This document shows positions 18,687 through 27,102 of a stretch of DNA of 34,558 bases, piece after piece (position 1 is the first letter of the stretch; the number at the start of each line of letters is the position of its first letter). Source of the stretch: a virus. The translations under genes were made by a program, and so were the position numbers. The notes beneath the pieces are model-generated. The model saw only the letters and a program-made list of their open reading frames with translations, made no database searches and was not told the DNA's origin. The stretch is from positions 1 to 34,558 of the IMG/VR virus record IMGVR_UViG_3300027779_000086; one strand, given 5' to 3'.

Positions 18687-19941
18687 TATAATAAAGACAA
18701 GTTCTACTCCTAATGATATAGGTAATTTGTATAGGCCGCGAACACAAGAATTTACCGGAGGCCATAACCCTAGAGAAATGGGTAATATGGGCGACTTAGA
18801 TGTTAATCCTAATGAAAGTGCAGAAGGACTATCACATCATCAAAGGGGAACTCCTGAAGATAATGAGAGCCTAAAACAAAGAGATGCTAAAGAACGTAGA
18901 GAAAAAGCAATGAGAGAATTAATACCCGGATTAAAACATATTTCTTTATCTCCTGAAGATATGGAAAATGGAGCATTAAATAGTTCTCCTAGAATGGAAG
19001 ATGAAAATAGATTATTAGAAACCGGATTAGGAGTAGATAGAGGTGCTAGTGGTATAGCATTATCTATGGGCGCAAGCGGAGGGCCAGTAAGAAGCGATAC
19101 GGCGAACATTAGATTCGGAGTACAAGGTGCAGGTTCAGTAAGAACAAGTTCTGAAGTAGTTTATTCTGATTTATTAAAAGGCAAAAAAAGATATAAAGGC
19201 CGTAAATATGATGAAGATGAAGAAACCAAAGAAGAGGAAGAATCTGGGCGCAAAAAACGTAGAAGAAAGCGTAAAAGCGAAAGTGGAAAAAGACCTCAAA
19301 AAGCAGGTGGAAAAATAAAAGGAGGAAGAGGAAGAGATGTTAAAGGCCGTTCTAAAAGAAGGGCAGGTCAAGTTAGAAGGCACATGATTCTTGATAGGCA
19401 AGCATTTGCCCCTAACATCCGTAGTCATGCCGCAAAGCAAATAGGTTCTACCTCTGCTACTCCTTTAAGATTAAGAGATCCTGTTGCATGGGAAAGAAAG
19501 AAAGCAAAGGCAAGAATGAATCGTATGGTAGGAAGCATACCTACACAACATACACATCATCAATCATCTGGAACTACTGGACTGTCATCTCATCATGGAA
19601 ATAAACTTATTAGTCCAATTACATTACCTTCATCTCCTAAATTAGGTACTAAATTAAATTTAACAGGGCAAGACCCATTAGGAACTGCCGACCCATTGAA
19701 AATGGAAAAAGCATCTAAGACACTTTCTCGTGCAGAATTAGTTCACCTTAAAGCACAAGTAGAAAGATTAATGCGTAGATTAGAAAAATTAACAAAGGCA
19801 TCTCCTGTACTTGATGAACATTCAAAAAAAGGTGCATGTGCAAATGAAGCATCTTCGGAACCAACAGGGGGAACAACTGCTCCATCTGCCGCATGGATAT
19901 TTGAAGATACAACTGCTCAAAACATGACTAGCAAAAGGTGA
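18667..19941 (+). CDS. Lys/Arg-rich low-complexity protein, possibly nucleic-acid binding
   Basis: The protein has 424 residues from the ATG at 18667, which has GGAGGTG 5 bases upstream; a GTG at 18658 is inside the ribosome site. The N-terminal third is polar and Gly/Asn-rich. The centre has an acidic patch (YDEDEETKEEEESG, about 178-191) directly followed by a very basic stretch (RKKRRRKRKSESGKRPQK and more, about 192-245), histone-tail-like. A short C-terminal coiled coil (LSRAELVHLKAQVERLMRRL, about 356-375) precedes a Cys/Ala/Thr tail. Tracts of this kind bind DNA in virion core proteins. No family is recognised. Confidence 0.7.
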   Translation: MVIYTSDIIKTSSTPNDIGNLYRPRTQEFTGGHNPREMGNMGDLDVNPNESAEGLSHHQRGTPEDNESLKQRDAKERREKAMRELIPGLKHISLSPEDMENGALNSSPRMEDENRLLETGLGVDRGASGIALSMGASGGPVRSDTANIRFGVQGAGSVRTSSEVVYSDLLKGKKRYKGRKYDEDEETKEEEESGRKKRRRKRKSESGKRPQKAGGKIKGGRGRDVKGRSKRRAGQVRRHMILDRQAFAPNIRSHAAKQIGSTSATPLRLRDPVAWERKKAKARMNRMVGSIPTQHTHHQSSGTTGLSSHHGNKLISPITLPSSPKLGTKLNLTGQDPLGTADPLKMEKASKTLSRAELVHLKAQVERLMRRLEKLTKASPVLDEHSKKGACANEASSEPTGGTTAPSAAWIFEDTTAQNMTSKR

Positions 19942-19946
19942 GTAAT

Positions 19947-21941
19947 ATGGCATATTATAATCCTGATGATTTTCGTATATCGAAAAGTTTTGTCACTATG
20001 GATATAGATAACTTCATTCAAAGTGCAATGGGTATGCCAGACGCAGAACCCTTACAGACAATGATGACTCATTTTGTAAATAAGAATCATAATTTTAATG
20101 ATTTTGAAGGCCAACAATCAAATCCATATGAAGAAGAAGCAGTAGAGATGGCAATAAGAAAAGGAGTTATTGATGAGGCAACAGGGAGAATAATACATGC
20201 GGGGCCAAATGCGCCGGGTTATGAAAATGCTCGCAAAGAAGCATTGCGTAAAGGAAAGCCTTTGGTAAATCAAGCGGCCAGAAATCAAAATGAATTAAAT
20301 AAAGGAATTTGGCCTGAAGTGCCTCTTCCATTTATGGAAAATGGTCAAGACGCAAGTAGTTGGCCGTTACATCAAGCATATAGTGATGGTGAATCAGCAA
20401 CTTTGAAAGAACAGACTAGAGATTTTGAGGGTAGACCAAGAAAGGGGCCAACTGCATTTAATCCATGGAAAAATGGCAAAATTGTAACTAATTTAATGTC
20501 CTCTTCAAATACAGATAGGAAGGGAGAAGGCACTTTTCAAGAAGGATGGGCAAGATGGTATCAACATGGAGCAATTAAAGATAATTTAATAGAACAAAGA
20601 CATTCAAAGGCAGGGAAAGTTATTAATTCCGCAACTTATAGAATCCCTGCTCATTACGTTCATAAAAATGTAATGCACCTCAATGATAGAAACCATACGC
20701 AACAGGCTGTAAATTATGTTAAACAATTACAAGAAACATATCCAAATATGTCTCATGATGAAATAAAAAAATCATTATTAAATCAAAACTTTATGTTTGC
20801 AAATTCTCATCATTCATTTCATAATTATGATTCAGTACATGGAAGAATTGATAGAAAACTAAGTGATAACAAAGAAATCCGAGATGGAAATGCTCAACCT
20901 AATGATGATGATTTAGAGACAGGAAGAGATGCAGAGCCACTTAATAGTATTAGTGCAGACAATTCGATCTTTCATCCCGAATCTAGGATAGGTGAGTTGA
21001 TAGGAAGAGGAAGGGGAGTATTACCTTTAAGTACCGATAAAATAGATAAGACTTTTAATAGACATATGAAAAAGTATTATGATATGGATGATGAACAAGT
21101 TTATCAAATGATAACAGATGTTCTTGCAGGTAGAAAATCAAATGGACATAAATATCGAGGTAGTACCGCAAAAGAACGATTGGCTAATGCGTTATATGAA
21201 CATGAAATGGATAGGCATGGAGGGAATCTACCTCCTGACCATCATTATACTGGCCCTACAATCCCAGTTGAAGGTAGAGGTTTTACACCTCCTCCAATAG
21301 AAAACACAGGAGGTACAGGGACGGCCCCTCCCGACACAAGAGGCAACCCATTGGGAATTCCCGGTAATTTACCTACAATTGATACAGAACATCCTGAATT
21401 ACCCCGCGTTACGGGAGGTTATGTGCCTCCGGCTACCCTCCCTGTTGCTCGACCTAATATACCCAATATTCATACAGACCCCAATGTTGTTAATGCCCTT
21501 CGTAATAAAAATGCAAATATACCATTGAATGTTCGGAGTAATGTTATGGGGCCAAGCGGAGACACTAATTCCTCTAACAGGTCATCCTCTTTTGCGGCTT
21601 TGCTTGCAAATCATAGAAGGAATATTTTTCCTAATGCAGGTGTAGGAGATAGTTTCTTAGATAACGAAAATAATTCTAGCACTTTAAAATCTGAGATAGA
21701 AGATTATATTGAAGATGTGCAATTGCAATTAGCAAAGACTGTAATAGATGATTTACACAATATAAGGAAGATGGATTTAGATTCTAATTATGATATAACT
21801 ATATTGGCAAGTCAAATTCAAAGACCTACTAATGATATAATTTCGATATACCATACAAGAGGAGATTGGAGAAATATCGCAAAGTCATTTGGCATTGAAC
21901 ATCGTCATGTGCAATTAATTAAGGTGGCTTTACATGAATAA
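19947..21941 (+). CDS. large structural-type protein with C-terminal HTH-like end
   Basis: The protein has 664 residues from the ATG at 19947 (GGTGA 5 bases upstream; a GTG at 19938 is an alternative). His/Asn-rich N-terminal two-thirds include many aromatic and His residues (YRIPAHYVHKNVMHLNDRNH, about 229-248). A Pro/Gly-rich flexible linker follows (about 430-540), then a helical C-terminus ending IYHTRGDWRNIAKSFGIEHR ..., which has helix-turn-helix-like spacing. No enzyme motif is seen. It shares composition with the 1112-residue protein at 30669, as if both were part of one virion substructure. The start of the next gene overlaps its end by 8 bases. Confidence 0.7.
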   Translation: MAYYNPDDFRISKSFVTMDIDNFIQSAMGMPDAEPLQTMMTHFVNKNHNFNDFEGQQSNPYEEEAVEMAIRKGVIDEATGRIIHAGPNAPGYENARKEALRKGKPLVNQAARNQNELNKGIWPEVPLPFMENGQDASSWPLHQAYSDGESATLKEQTRDFEGRPRKGPTAFNPWKNGKIVTNLMSSSNTDRKGEGTFQEGWARWYQHGAIKDNLIEQRHSKAGKVINSATYRIPAHYVHKNVMHLNDRNHTQQAVNYVKQLQETYPNMSHDEIKKSLLNQNFMFANSHHSFHNYDSVHGRIDRKLSDNKEIRDGNAQPNDDDLETGRDAEPLNSISADNSIFHPESRIGELIGRGRGVLPLSTDKIDKTFNRHMKKYYDMDDEQVYQMITDVLAGRKSNGHKYRGSTAKERLANALYEHEMDRHGGNLPPDHHYTGPTIPVEGRGFTPPPIENTGGTGTAPPDTRGNPLGIPGNLPTIDTEHPELPRVTGGYVPPATLPVARPNIPNIHTDPNVVNALRNKNANIPLNVRSNVMGPSGDTNSSNRSSSFAALLANHRRNIFPNAGVGDSFLDNENNSSTLKSEIEDYIEDVQLQLAKTVIDDLHNIRKMDLDSNYDITILASQIQRPTNDIISIYHTRGDWRNIAKSFGIEHRHVQLIKVALHE

Positions 21942-24369
21942 TAATGTCGTATATGATGATATTTTTGCTAAGGCATGGGATATGGCTATCAACAAGGCTA
22001 TGACTACTCCTGAAGCGGCACGTAGACAAGCAGGAACTAATAGATTTGGGCGGAAAGGTTTAGATTTAGATAGGAAAAAAGGGGTAGATTCAGTTGGAGA
22101 AGCCGCTAAATTTGCAGATCGCCTTCCAGATCCTAGTGCTAGTGCTAGTGCCGACCCTCCTGTTGACCCTAATACTAATGCTCAAACCGGGCCTTACAAT
22201 GATGGGTCTGCATCTAGCCGACTCAAAAATTTAAAAACGACTGGCGGAGAAACTGACGCTGATCCAAGATTAGGGGCGCGAGTTTCAGCAGGAATGCAAA
22301 ATGCGGCAGGGAAAATAACAGACGTAGTAAACAATGTGTCTGCTAAAGGACAGCAATATGTGCAAGGTGCCAAAGATATGGCTACTGATGCATGGAAAGG
22401 AAATCAACTTGATAGTTCAGGAGAAGTTCGTGGGCCGGGACTGAGGGATGCAAAAGATGCAGGTATAGATTATGCCGCATCAAAATTACCGGGTATGAAA
22501 GAGGCCGCAAAAACCGGACTCCAAGGTGCAGGAAATTTAGCAAGTGCGGGAGTTAAAGGAGGAGCGCAATTAGGTATGGCCGGAGTTAAAGGAGGAGCGC
22601 AATTAGGTATGGCCGGAGTTAAAGGAGGAGCGCAATTAGGTTTCGCCGGAGTTAAAGGAGGAATCAATGCGGCCAAAGGCTTGGCAAACATGACATCTAA
22701 TACAATAGGCAGTTCACAAGGAGGCTCTCATGTATCAGGTCAGGGCATGATGAATAATGTTAAAAATTTAGCAACGGGACTTATGGAAACAAAAGGCAGA
22801 GGAGGAATTGTTAATTCTGCAATAAGAGGTCAAAATAAAAGAGGTGGCATAAAAGATGAAGTTTCAGATGAAATGGCATCAACTCAAAGAGATAACAGGC
22901 AAGGCAGAGTTACCGCAGATATGTTCAAAAGGCCGGGAAATCAATCTGTTTCTTTGGAAAATAACCGTGGCGATGCTAATAATCCTGTTGACTCTCTTGA
23001 AAATCCCGCTACTACTGCTGTTGACCCTAATGCTATTGCCGTTCCTGCTAATGCCCCTCCTGCTAATACCCCTCCTGCTAATGCCCCTCCTGCTAATGCT
23101 ACTACTAATGCTCCTGCTAATTCTACTGCCACAGGAGGTGCAGGTTTCGGTGGCGGAGGTGCAGGTTTCGGAAATAGCGCAACTACTCTTCAAGCAGGTA
23201 ATGCTCCTGCTAATACCCCTCCTGCTGACCCTAATGCGGCAAGAGATCCTGCACGAGATAAAGCAAGAATGCTTCAAGTAGATAATGCCAATGCAAAAGC
23301 AAACACGAAAGGAGGGATAGGTACAGGATTATTATCTAACGTGGCGACAATGGGAATGTCAGGCATAGCAAGAGGTGCGTATAATGCAAGTCAAAGAAGT
23401 AAAGGAAGGGATGAATTATCAACATTGGCAAAACATGCAGAATTTGTATCTATACGAAGTTCATTACTAAAAAATCAATATGCTAGGCAAGTTACTCCCG
23501 GCGATAGAGATGGAAATGGAATATTGGATTCGGAAGAACAGAAAACCACAGTAAAATTAAATCCTGACGGAACGGTTGCATCCAAAGAAACGAAAATTAC
23601 TCAAAAAACACCATCCAAAGAAGAACCTAAAAAACCACAAGGCGACCCTAATGACATGAGAATGGATGCGGATAAAAATGATGGAAATTTAAATAAAGGT
23701 TTTAAAGATGTATTAGGCAAATACAGACAAAAGAGAGCAGAAAAAGAATTGAACAGATTACATGACAGAAGAAAACAAACTCAAAGAGGTTTTGACTTTT
23801 TATCTCCTGACCGAATACAATTAACTCCTAAAGAAAAAGAAAGTAACGACTTAGATTTTATAGATAAAAATAGAAAGACATACAATACTGCCGAAGAGGG
23901 ATTTACTAGGAATTTGGAAAATGAGTTGGGGTCGTCAGTAATAGATAAATTGAAATTAAATCCGCCAAAGATGCACCCTAGACCCTCTCCCGATTCGACT
24001 CCTTATTCTGCTGATCATTACATTAATGCACAGAGAAATGTTGGGAGAAGAGGTGTTGATGGTTTTAATCCAGATGATGCTATTCAAAACTCAGAGCCTT
24101 GGAATGTAGTAGAAAATCCATTTGCCAATCCGTTTTATAATACAAATGCTTTTTCACTTACAAAGGAACCTAATCACGGAATAAATGAATCTCACACTTT
24201 AGTAGATGAGTTCTTGAAGGCAGACATATCTGAACCCGAAGTAAAATTATCCGGTTTTGATACTAATAAGGGCGATGACCTTTCTTTATTGCCCGCATCG
24301 GTGTTTGCAAACAATGACGCACCTGTTGCTGATAACATGAGTTTATTGCCAACAGGGTGGAAGCAATGA
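21934..24369 (+). CDS. 811-residue tagged, Ala/Gly/Pro-rich virion-type protein
   Basis: Tag copy IFAKAWDMAINKAM lies at residues 10-23, after a short acidic lead. The body is modular: an Ala/Gly-rich region with an 11-residue repeat (GVKGGAQLGMA, about 206-247), a Pro/Ala/Asn repeat (NAPPANTPPANA, about 370-400), Gly-rich stretches, and an EF-hand-like loop DRDGNGILDSEE (about 528-539). Basic helical segments (about 590-650) and a Pro/Asp-rich C-terminus follow. No enzymatic domain is recognised. Its size, tag and position just before the terminase suggest an internal head or scaffold-like protein that could serve as the docking partner or largest cargo. DNA repeats (22549-22674, 23044-23100) lie inside it. 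Confidence 0.75.
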   Translation: MNNNVVYDDIFAKAWDMAINKAMTTPEAARRQAGTNRFGRKGLDLDRKKGVDSVGEAAKFADRLPDPSASASADPPVDPNTNAQTGPYNDGSASSRLKNLKTTGGETDADPRLGARVSAGMQNAAGKITDVVNNVSAKGQQYVQGAKDMATDAWKGNQLDSSGEVRGPGLRDAKDAGIDYAASKLPGMKEAAKTGLQGAGNLASAGVKGGAQLGMAGVKGGAQLGMAGVKGGAQLGFAGVKGGINAAKGLANMTSNTIGSSQGGSHVSGQGMMNNVKNLATGLMETKGRGGIVNSAIRGQNKRGGIKDEVSDEMASTQRDNRQGRVTADMFKRPGNQSVSLENNRGDANNPVDSLENPATTAVDPNAIAVPANAPPANTPPANAPPANATTNAPANSTATGGAGFGGGGAGFGNSATTLQAGNAPANTPPADPNAARDPARDKARMLQVDNANAKANTKGGIGTGLLSNVATMGMSGIARGAYNASQRSKGRDELSTLAKHAEFVSIRSSLLKNQYARQVTPGDRDGNGILDSEEQKTTVKLNPDGTVASKETKITQKTPSKEEPKKPQGDPNDMRMDADKNDGNLNKGFKDVLGKYRQKRAEKELNRLHDRRKQTQRGFDFLSPDRIQLTPKEKESNDLDFIDKNRKTYNTAEEGFTRNLENELGSSVIDKLKLNPPKMHPRPSPDSTPYSADHYINAQRNVGRRGVDGFNPDDAIQNSEPWNVVENPFANPFYNTNAFSLTKEPNHGINESHTLVDEFLKADISEPEVKLSGFDTNKGDDLSLLPASVFANNDAPVADNMSLLPTGWKQ
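22549..22674 (+). repeat. 33-base tandem repeat (three full copies plus a partial)
   Basis: Units start at 22549, 22582, 22615 and 22648. The first two are identical, the third differs near its end (TTTCGCC), and the fourth diverges after 15 bases. They encode GVKGGAQLGMA. Near-identity at DNA level indicates recent expansion. Confidence 0.9.
23044..23100 (+). repeat. 15-base Pro/Ala-coding tandem repeat
   Basis: About four copies of CCTGCTAATGCCCCT-type units, with further degenerate copies to about 23235, encode ANAPP/ANTPP. It is in frame and probably a flexible linker. Confidence 0.85.
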
Positions 24370-25793
24370 CTCTTTCCGCTAATAATAAAATGATAGAACT
24401 CACATCCCAAGTAGATTGGGAAATGGGTAAGCGTGACTTTAAATTCTTTTTTGAAGATATATGTGGTTTCCAATTAGCAAACTTCCATAAAGAATGGTAT
24501 GAAAATGCTCAAAATAACAATAAGGTATGCGTCATAGCAAGTCGTGACCATGGTAAATCTGTATTCTTCCGAGTATATCTGTTATGGAAAATGGCATATA
24601 ATCCTAATACAGAAGTATTGTTTTTCAGCCATAGTCAGCATCAGTCAATAGATCATATGGGTAAAATGAATGAATTGATTGAAACAACTCCTGCATTACA
24701 ACACCTAAAACCTGCAAGAGGTTGGGCAAAGCAATTATTCCGTATGACTAACAAATCTTCTATTCGTGCTATGTCTATTGGCAAAGCGGTGAGGGGCGCG
24801 CATCCTGATATAGTGGTACTAGATGATATTCTATCTAGTGAAGCAGATACGCAATTAAAAGCAATATCTACATGGTTTTATACTGCTTTACTTCCGGTTC
24901 TTCATCACACAGCGCAAATGTGTGTCGTAGGTACGCCGTTTTCTTTTACCGATTTATATTCAGAATTAAAAAGTCTTGACGGTTATTGCGTAAGAGAATA
25001 TCCTGCAATTGATGAAGCCACAGGTGAACCTCTTTGGCCTGAACGATGGAATTTAGAAGCACTGAACACAAGAAGAGGTGAAATGACATCTATTGCATTC
25101 ACTCGTGAATATCTTTGTAAACCAATAGCAAGTGATTCTAGTTTATTTCCTGAAGAGATGCTTGAAAGAGTAAAGGATGAGACATTGGCTTTGACATATT
25201 ATCCAGAACCGGATGAAGCATTGAATTATTATATTGGTTGGGATCCTGCAATAAGTGCAGATAGAAGGGCAGATTATACTTGCATGATAGTAATAGGCAT
25301 GAATGAGAATAGACACAAGAGAGTAGTGCATGTTCATCATGAAAAGAATATGGATTTCGGGCAACAGATAGATAAGATAGTAGAATTAAATGCAAGATTT
25401 AATCCTGTTATTATAGAACTTGAAACAAACAATTTCGCTATGGCATTTAATCAGGTATTGAAAGAAATAGGAGACTTACCTGTAAAACCATTCAATATGA
25501 GTCGCATGAAAAAGGAAGCATTAATTCATACATTGCAATTACATTTTGAAAGGCAACATCTGATGATTCCATACAAAGATGAAGGTGCAACAAGAAGGCA
25601 CATGAATGCTTTATTAAATGAATTATCTATGTTCACTATGCTAGATAATGGTAAGATGGAAAGCCTTGGTGCCCATGATGACATGGTGATAGCCCTAGCA
25701 TTATCAGTACAAGCAACTAAAGAATATAGGGAAAATATAATTATCCTAGATGCTCAGACATGGCAAAAGAGGTTGGGGTGGATAGATGGATAA
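24366..25793 (+). CDS. terL: terminase large subunit
   Basis: The protein has 475 residues from the ATG at 24366 (ATGA overlap with the previous gene; a GTG at 24357 is an alternative). The ATPase domain shows Walker A ASRDHGKS (58-65) and Walker B DIVVLDD (148-154). The RNase H-like nuclease domain shows WDPAIS with Asp293 and RRADYTCMIVIG, a central VIIELETNNFAM strand, and the final acidic pair in GAHDDMVIALAL (Asp438, Asp439). The length is normal for the family. It cuts and pumps viral DNA into the prohead through the portal, encoded two genes on. This is the firmest functional call in the window. Confidence 0.96.
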   Translation: MTLSANNKMIELTSQVDWEMGKRDFKFFFEDICGFQLANFHKEWYENAQNNNKVCVIASRDHGKSVFFRVYLLWKMAYNPNTEVLFFSHSQHQSIDHMGKMNELIETTPALQHLKPARGWAKQLFRMTNKSSIRAMSIGKAVRGAHPDIVVLDDILSSEADTQLKAISTWFYTALLPVLHHTAQMCVVGTPFSFTDLYSELKSLDGYCVREYPAIDEATGEPLWPERWNLEALNTRRGEMTSIAFTREYLCKPIASDSSLFPEEMLERVKDETLALTYYPEPDEALNYYIGWDPAISADRRADYTCMIVIGMNENRHKRVVHVHHEKNMDFGQQIDKIVELNARFNPVIIELETNNFAMAFNQVLKEIGDLPVKPFNMSRMKKEALIHTLQLHFERQHLMIPYKDEGATRRHMNALLNELSMFTMLDNGKMESLGAHDDMVIALALSVQATKEYRENIIILDAQTWQKRLGWIDG

Positions 25794-27102
25794 AATATAT
25801 ATTAAGTCAATTATAGGGATAGAAACATTAAGCGATTCGATAAATAAGAATGCGGCTTTGTTAGGTGCGGCAGTTATACCACATGTACTTGAAATGGCTC
25901 AAAATAAATTAAAAGACAGTACAAAAGAAGTAGAAGATGCGGAGAAGAATTTAGCCCAAGAAGAGTTAAATGCTCAACAACCACAAAAACAAACTCAAAC
26001 ACCTAAAACTCCCGATATAAGAGATGGTGCAAGTATTGAAGGTGATACTTCAACTAATAGTGGAACAGAGTTACCTACTGGTGCCCCTCTTCCTCCTACT
26101 GATCCTAATGCAATTACAAATTCAATGGATAGGAAATGGTTTGTAACCAGTTTTGGAATGTCTGGAAGGGAATTAACTGAAATATTAATAAAAGCATCAG
26201 ATATTAAAACATTAGATGCAATACAACCATTACTCAAATTAGAAAAGGAAGCGATATTAAATCATTTTAAAGGAGTAGATTCTTCACTATTAAATCAAAT
26301 ACCTCTTACGGATTTAGATTTTGATTCGTTAAATAAAAATTCAGATAGATTAGATTTACCTTTTAGAAGATTTGTAAAATCATGGACTTCATCAAATGAA
26401 GAAGGAAAGGTCAAAGCGGAATTATTATGGCGCAATACTTTGGATAAGTCAGAAAGACTATCTAATCGTGAGAAAACAATATTGTTAAAGTGTAAAAGTA
26501 CAATTATTGAAAGAGGTGCATTAAATGCGCAAACATTACGAAGTTATGGTATTCAAGCAAGTGCCGCAGAAATATCTTCTCTAATCAAATCTCATGGGTT
26601 TTTGTATGATATCATGTCCGTGGGTCAATTTAGTAAATCAGTAGGTAGAGGTTTATTTTATGATGTTAAAAGAAACGATGTGTTATTGAAAAATGTAGAT
26701 AGTTTCTTAGCAGGGCTAATTGATAATCATAGTGTATTTTCTATTGATGCAAGATATAATCCTCGTATCGAATTAAGTTTTTATGCACCTACTGCGCCTT
26801 GGTATGCTGACGCATTAAAAAAGGAATTAAATGTTGATAATATACATGCTAAAGGAATAGGATTAGAGATATTAGGGGAAGCGGCGGTTTCAAAGGCATT
26901 ACAATTAGCATCACCACTCATAACCAAAAAATCTTCCGAAGCGTTCAAAATGATGAAAGCGTTGCGAGGAGATAAAAACGCATTGATTGTTATGGCATAT
27001 GAAGGAATGAATTCAAAACACCAAATTGCTTTATTAAAGAAATATGATATGTCTGAAGAAGAATTTTTTGAAATTAAAAAGGAGGTTATGATACATGGTT
27101 GA
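25786..27102 (+). CDS. LAGLIDADG-derived protein between terminase and portal
   Basis: The protein has 438 residues, overlapping terL by 8 bases and the portal gene by 8. The N-terminal part is helical, then Pro/Gln/Thr-rich (about 70-105). From about 225 come helices like a DNA-binding domain (SNREKTILLKCKSTIIERGA, RSYGIQASAAEISSLIKSHG). A LAGLIDADG-type block FLAGLIDNHSVFSID (307-321) follows, with the downstream strand/helix RIELSFYAPTAPWYADALKK, typical of homing-endonuclease half-sites. The eighth motif position, normally the catalytic Asp/Glu, is His315, so nuclease activity is doubtful. No intein splice residues are present. A domesticated DNA-binding packaging factor is inferred. Confidence 0.8.
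   Translation: MDKIYIKSIIGIETLSDSINKNAALLGAAVIPHVLEMAQNKLKDSTKEVEDAEKNLAQEELNAQQPQKQTQTPKTPDIRDGASIEGDTSTNSGTELPTGAPLPPTDPNAITNSMDRKWFVTSFGMSGRELTEILIKASDIKTLDAIQPLLKLEKEAILNHFKGVDSSLLNQIPLTDLDFDSLNKNSDRLDLPFRRFVKSWTSSNEEGKVKAELLWRNTLDKSERLSNREKTILLKCKSTIIERGALNAQTLRSYGIQASAAEISSLIKSHGFLYDIMSVGQFSKSVGRGLFYDVKRNDVLLKNVDSFLAGLIDNHSVFSIDARYNPRIELSFYAPTAPWYADALKKELNVDNIHAKGIGLEILGEAAVSKALQLASPLITKKSSEAFKMMKALRGDKNALIVMAYEGMNSKHQIALLKKYDMSEEEFFEIKKEVMIHG

Noticed and set aside
22549-23235. A CRISPR array
   Set aside because: The repeats are contiguous without spacers and lie in frame inside a coding sequence.
22879-23277. Minus-strand coding frames
   Set aside because: They are shadows of the repetitive Pro/Ala-coding + strand DNA; the products are low-complexity Arg/Ser or Ala/Gly runs.
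25786-27102. An intein or mobile homing endonuclease
   Set aside because: No Cys/Ser and His-Asn splice junction residues and no host exteins; the gene is a stand-alone ORF coupled to terL and portal, and the catalytic acidic residue is missing.
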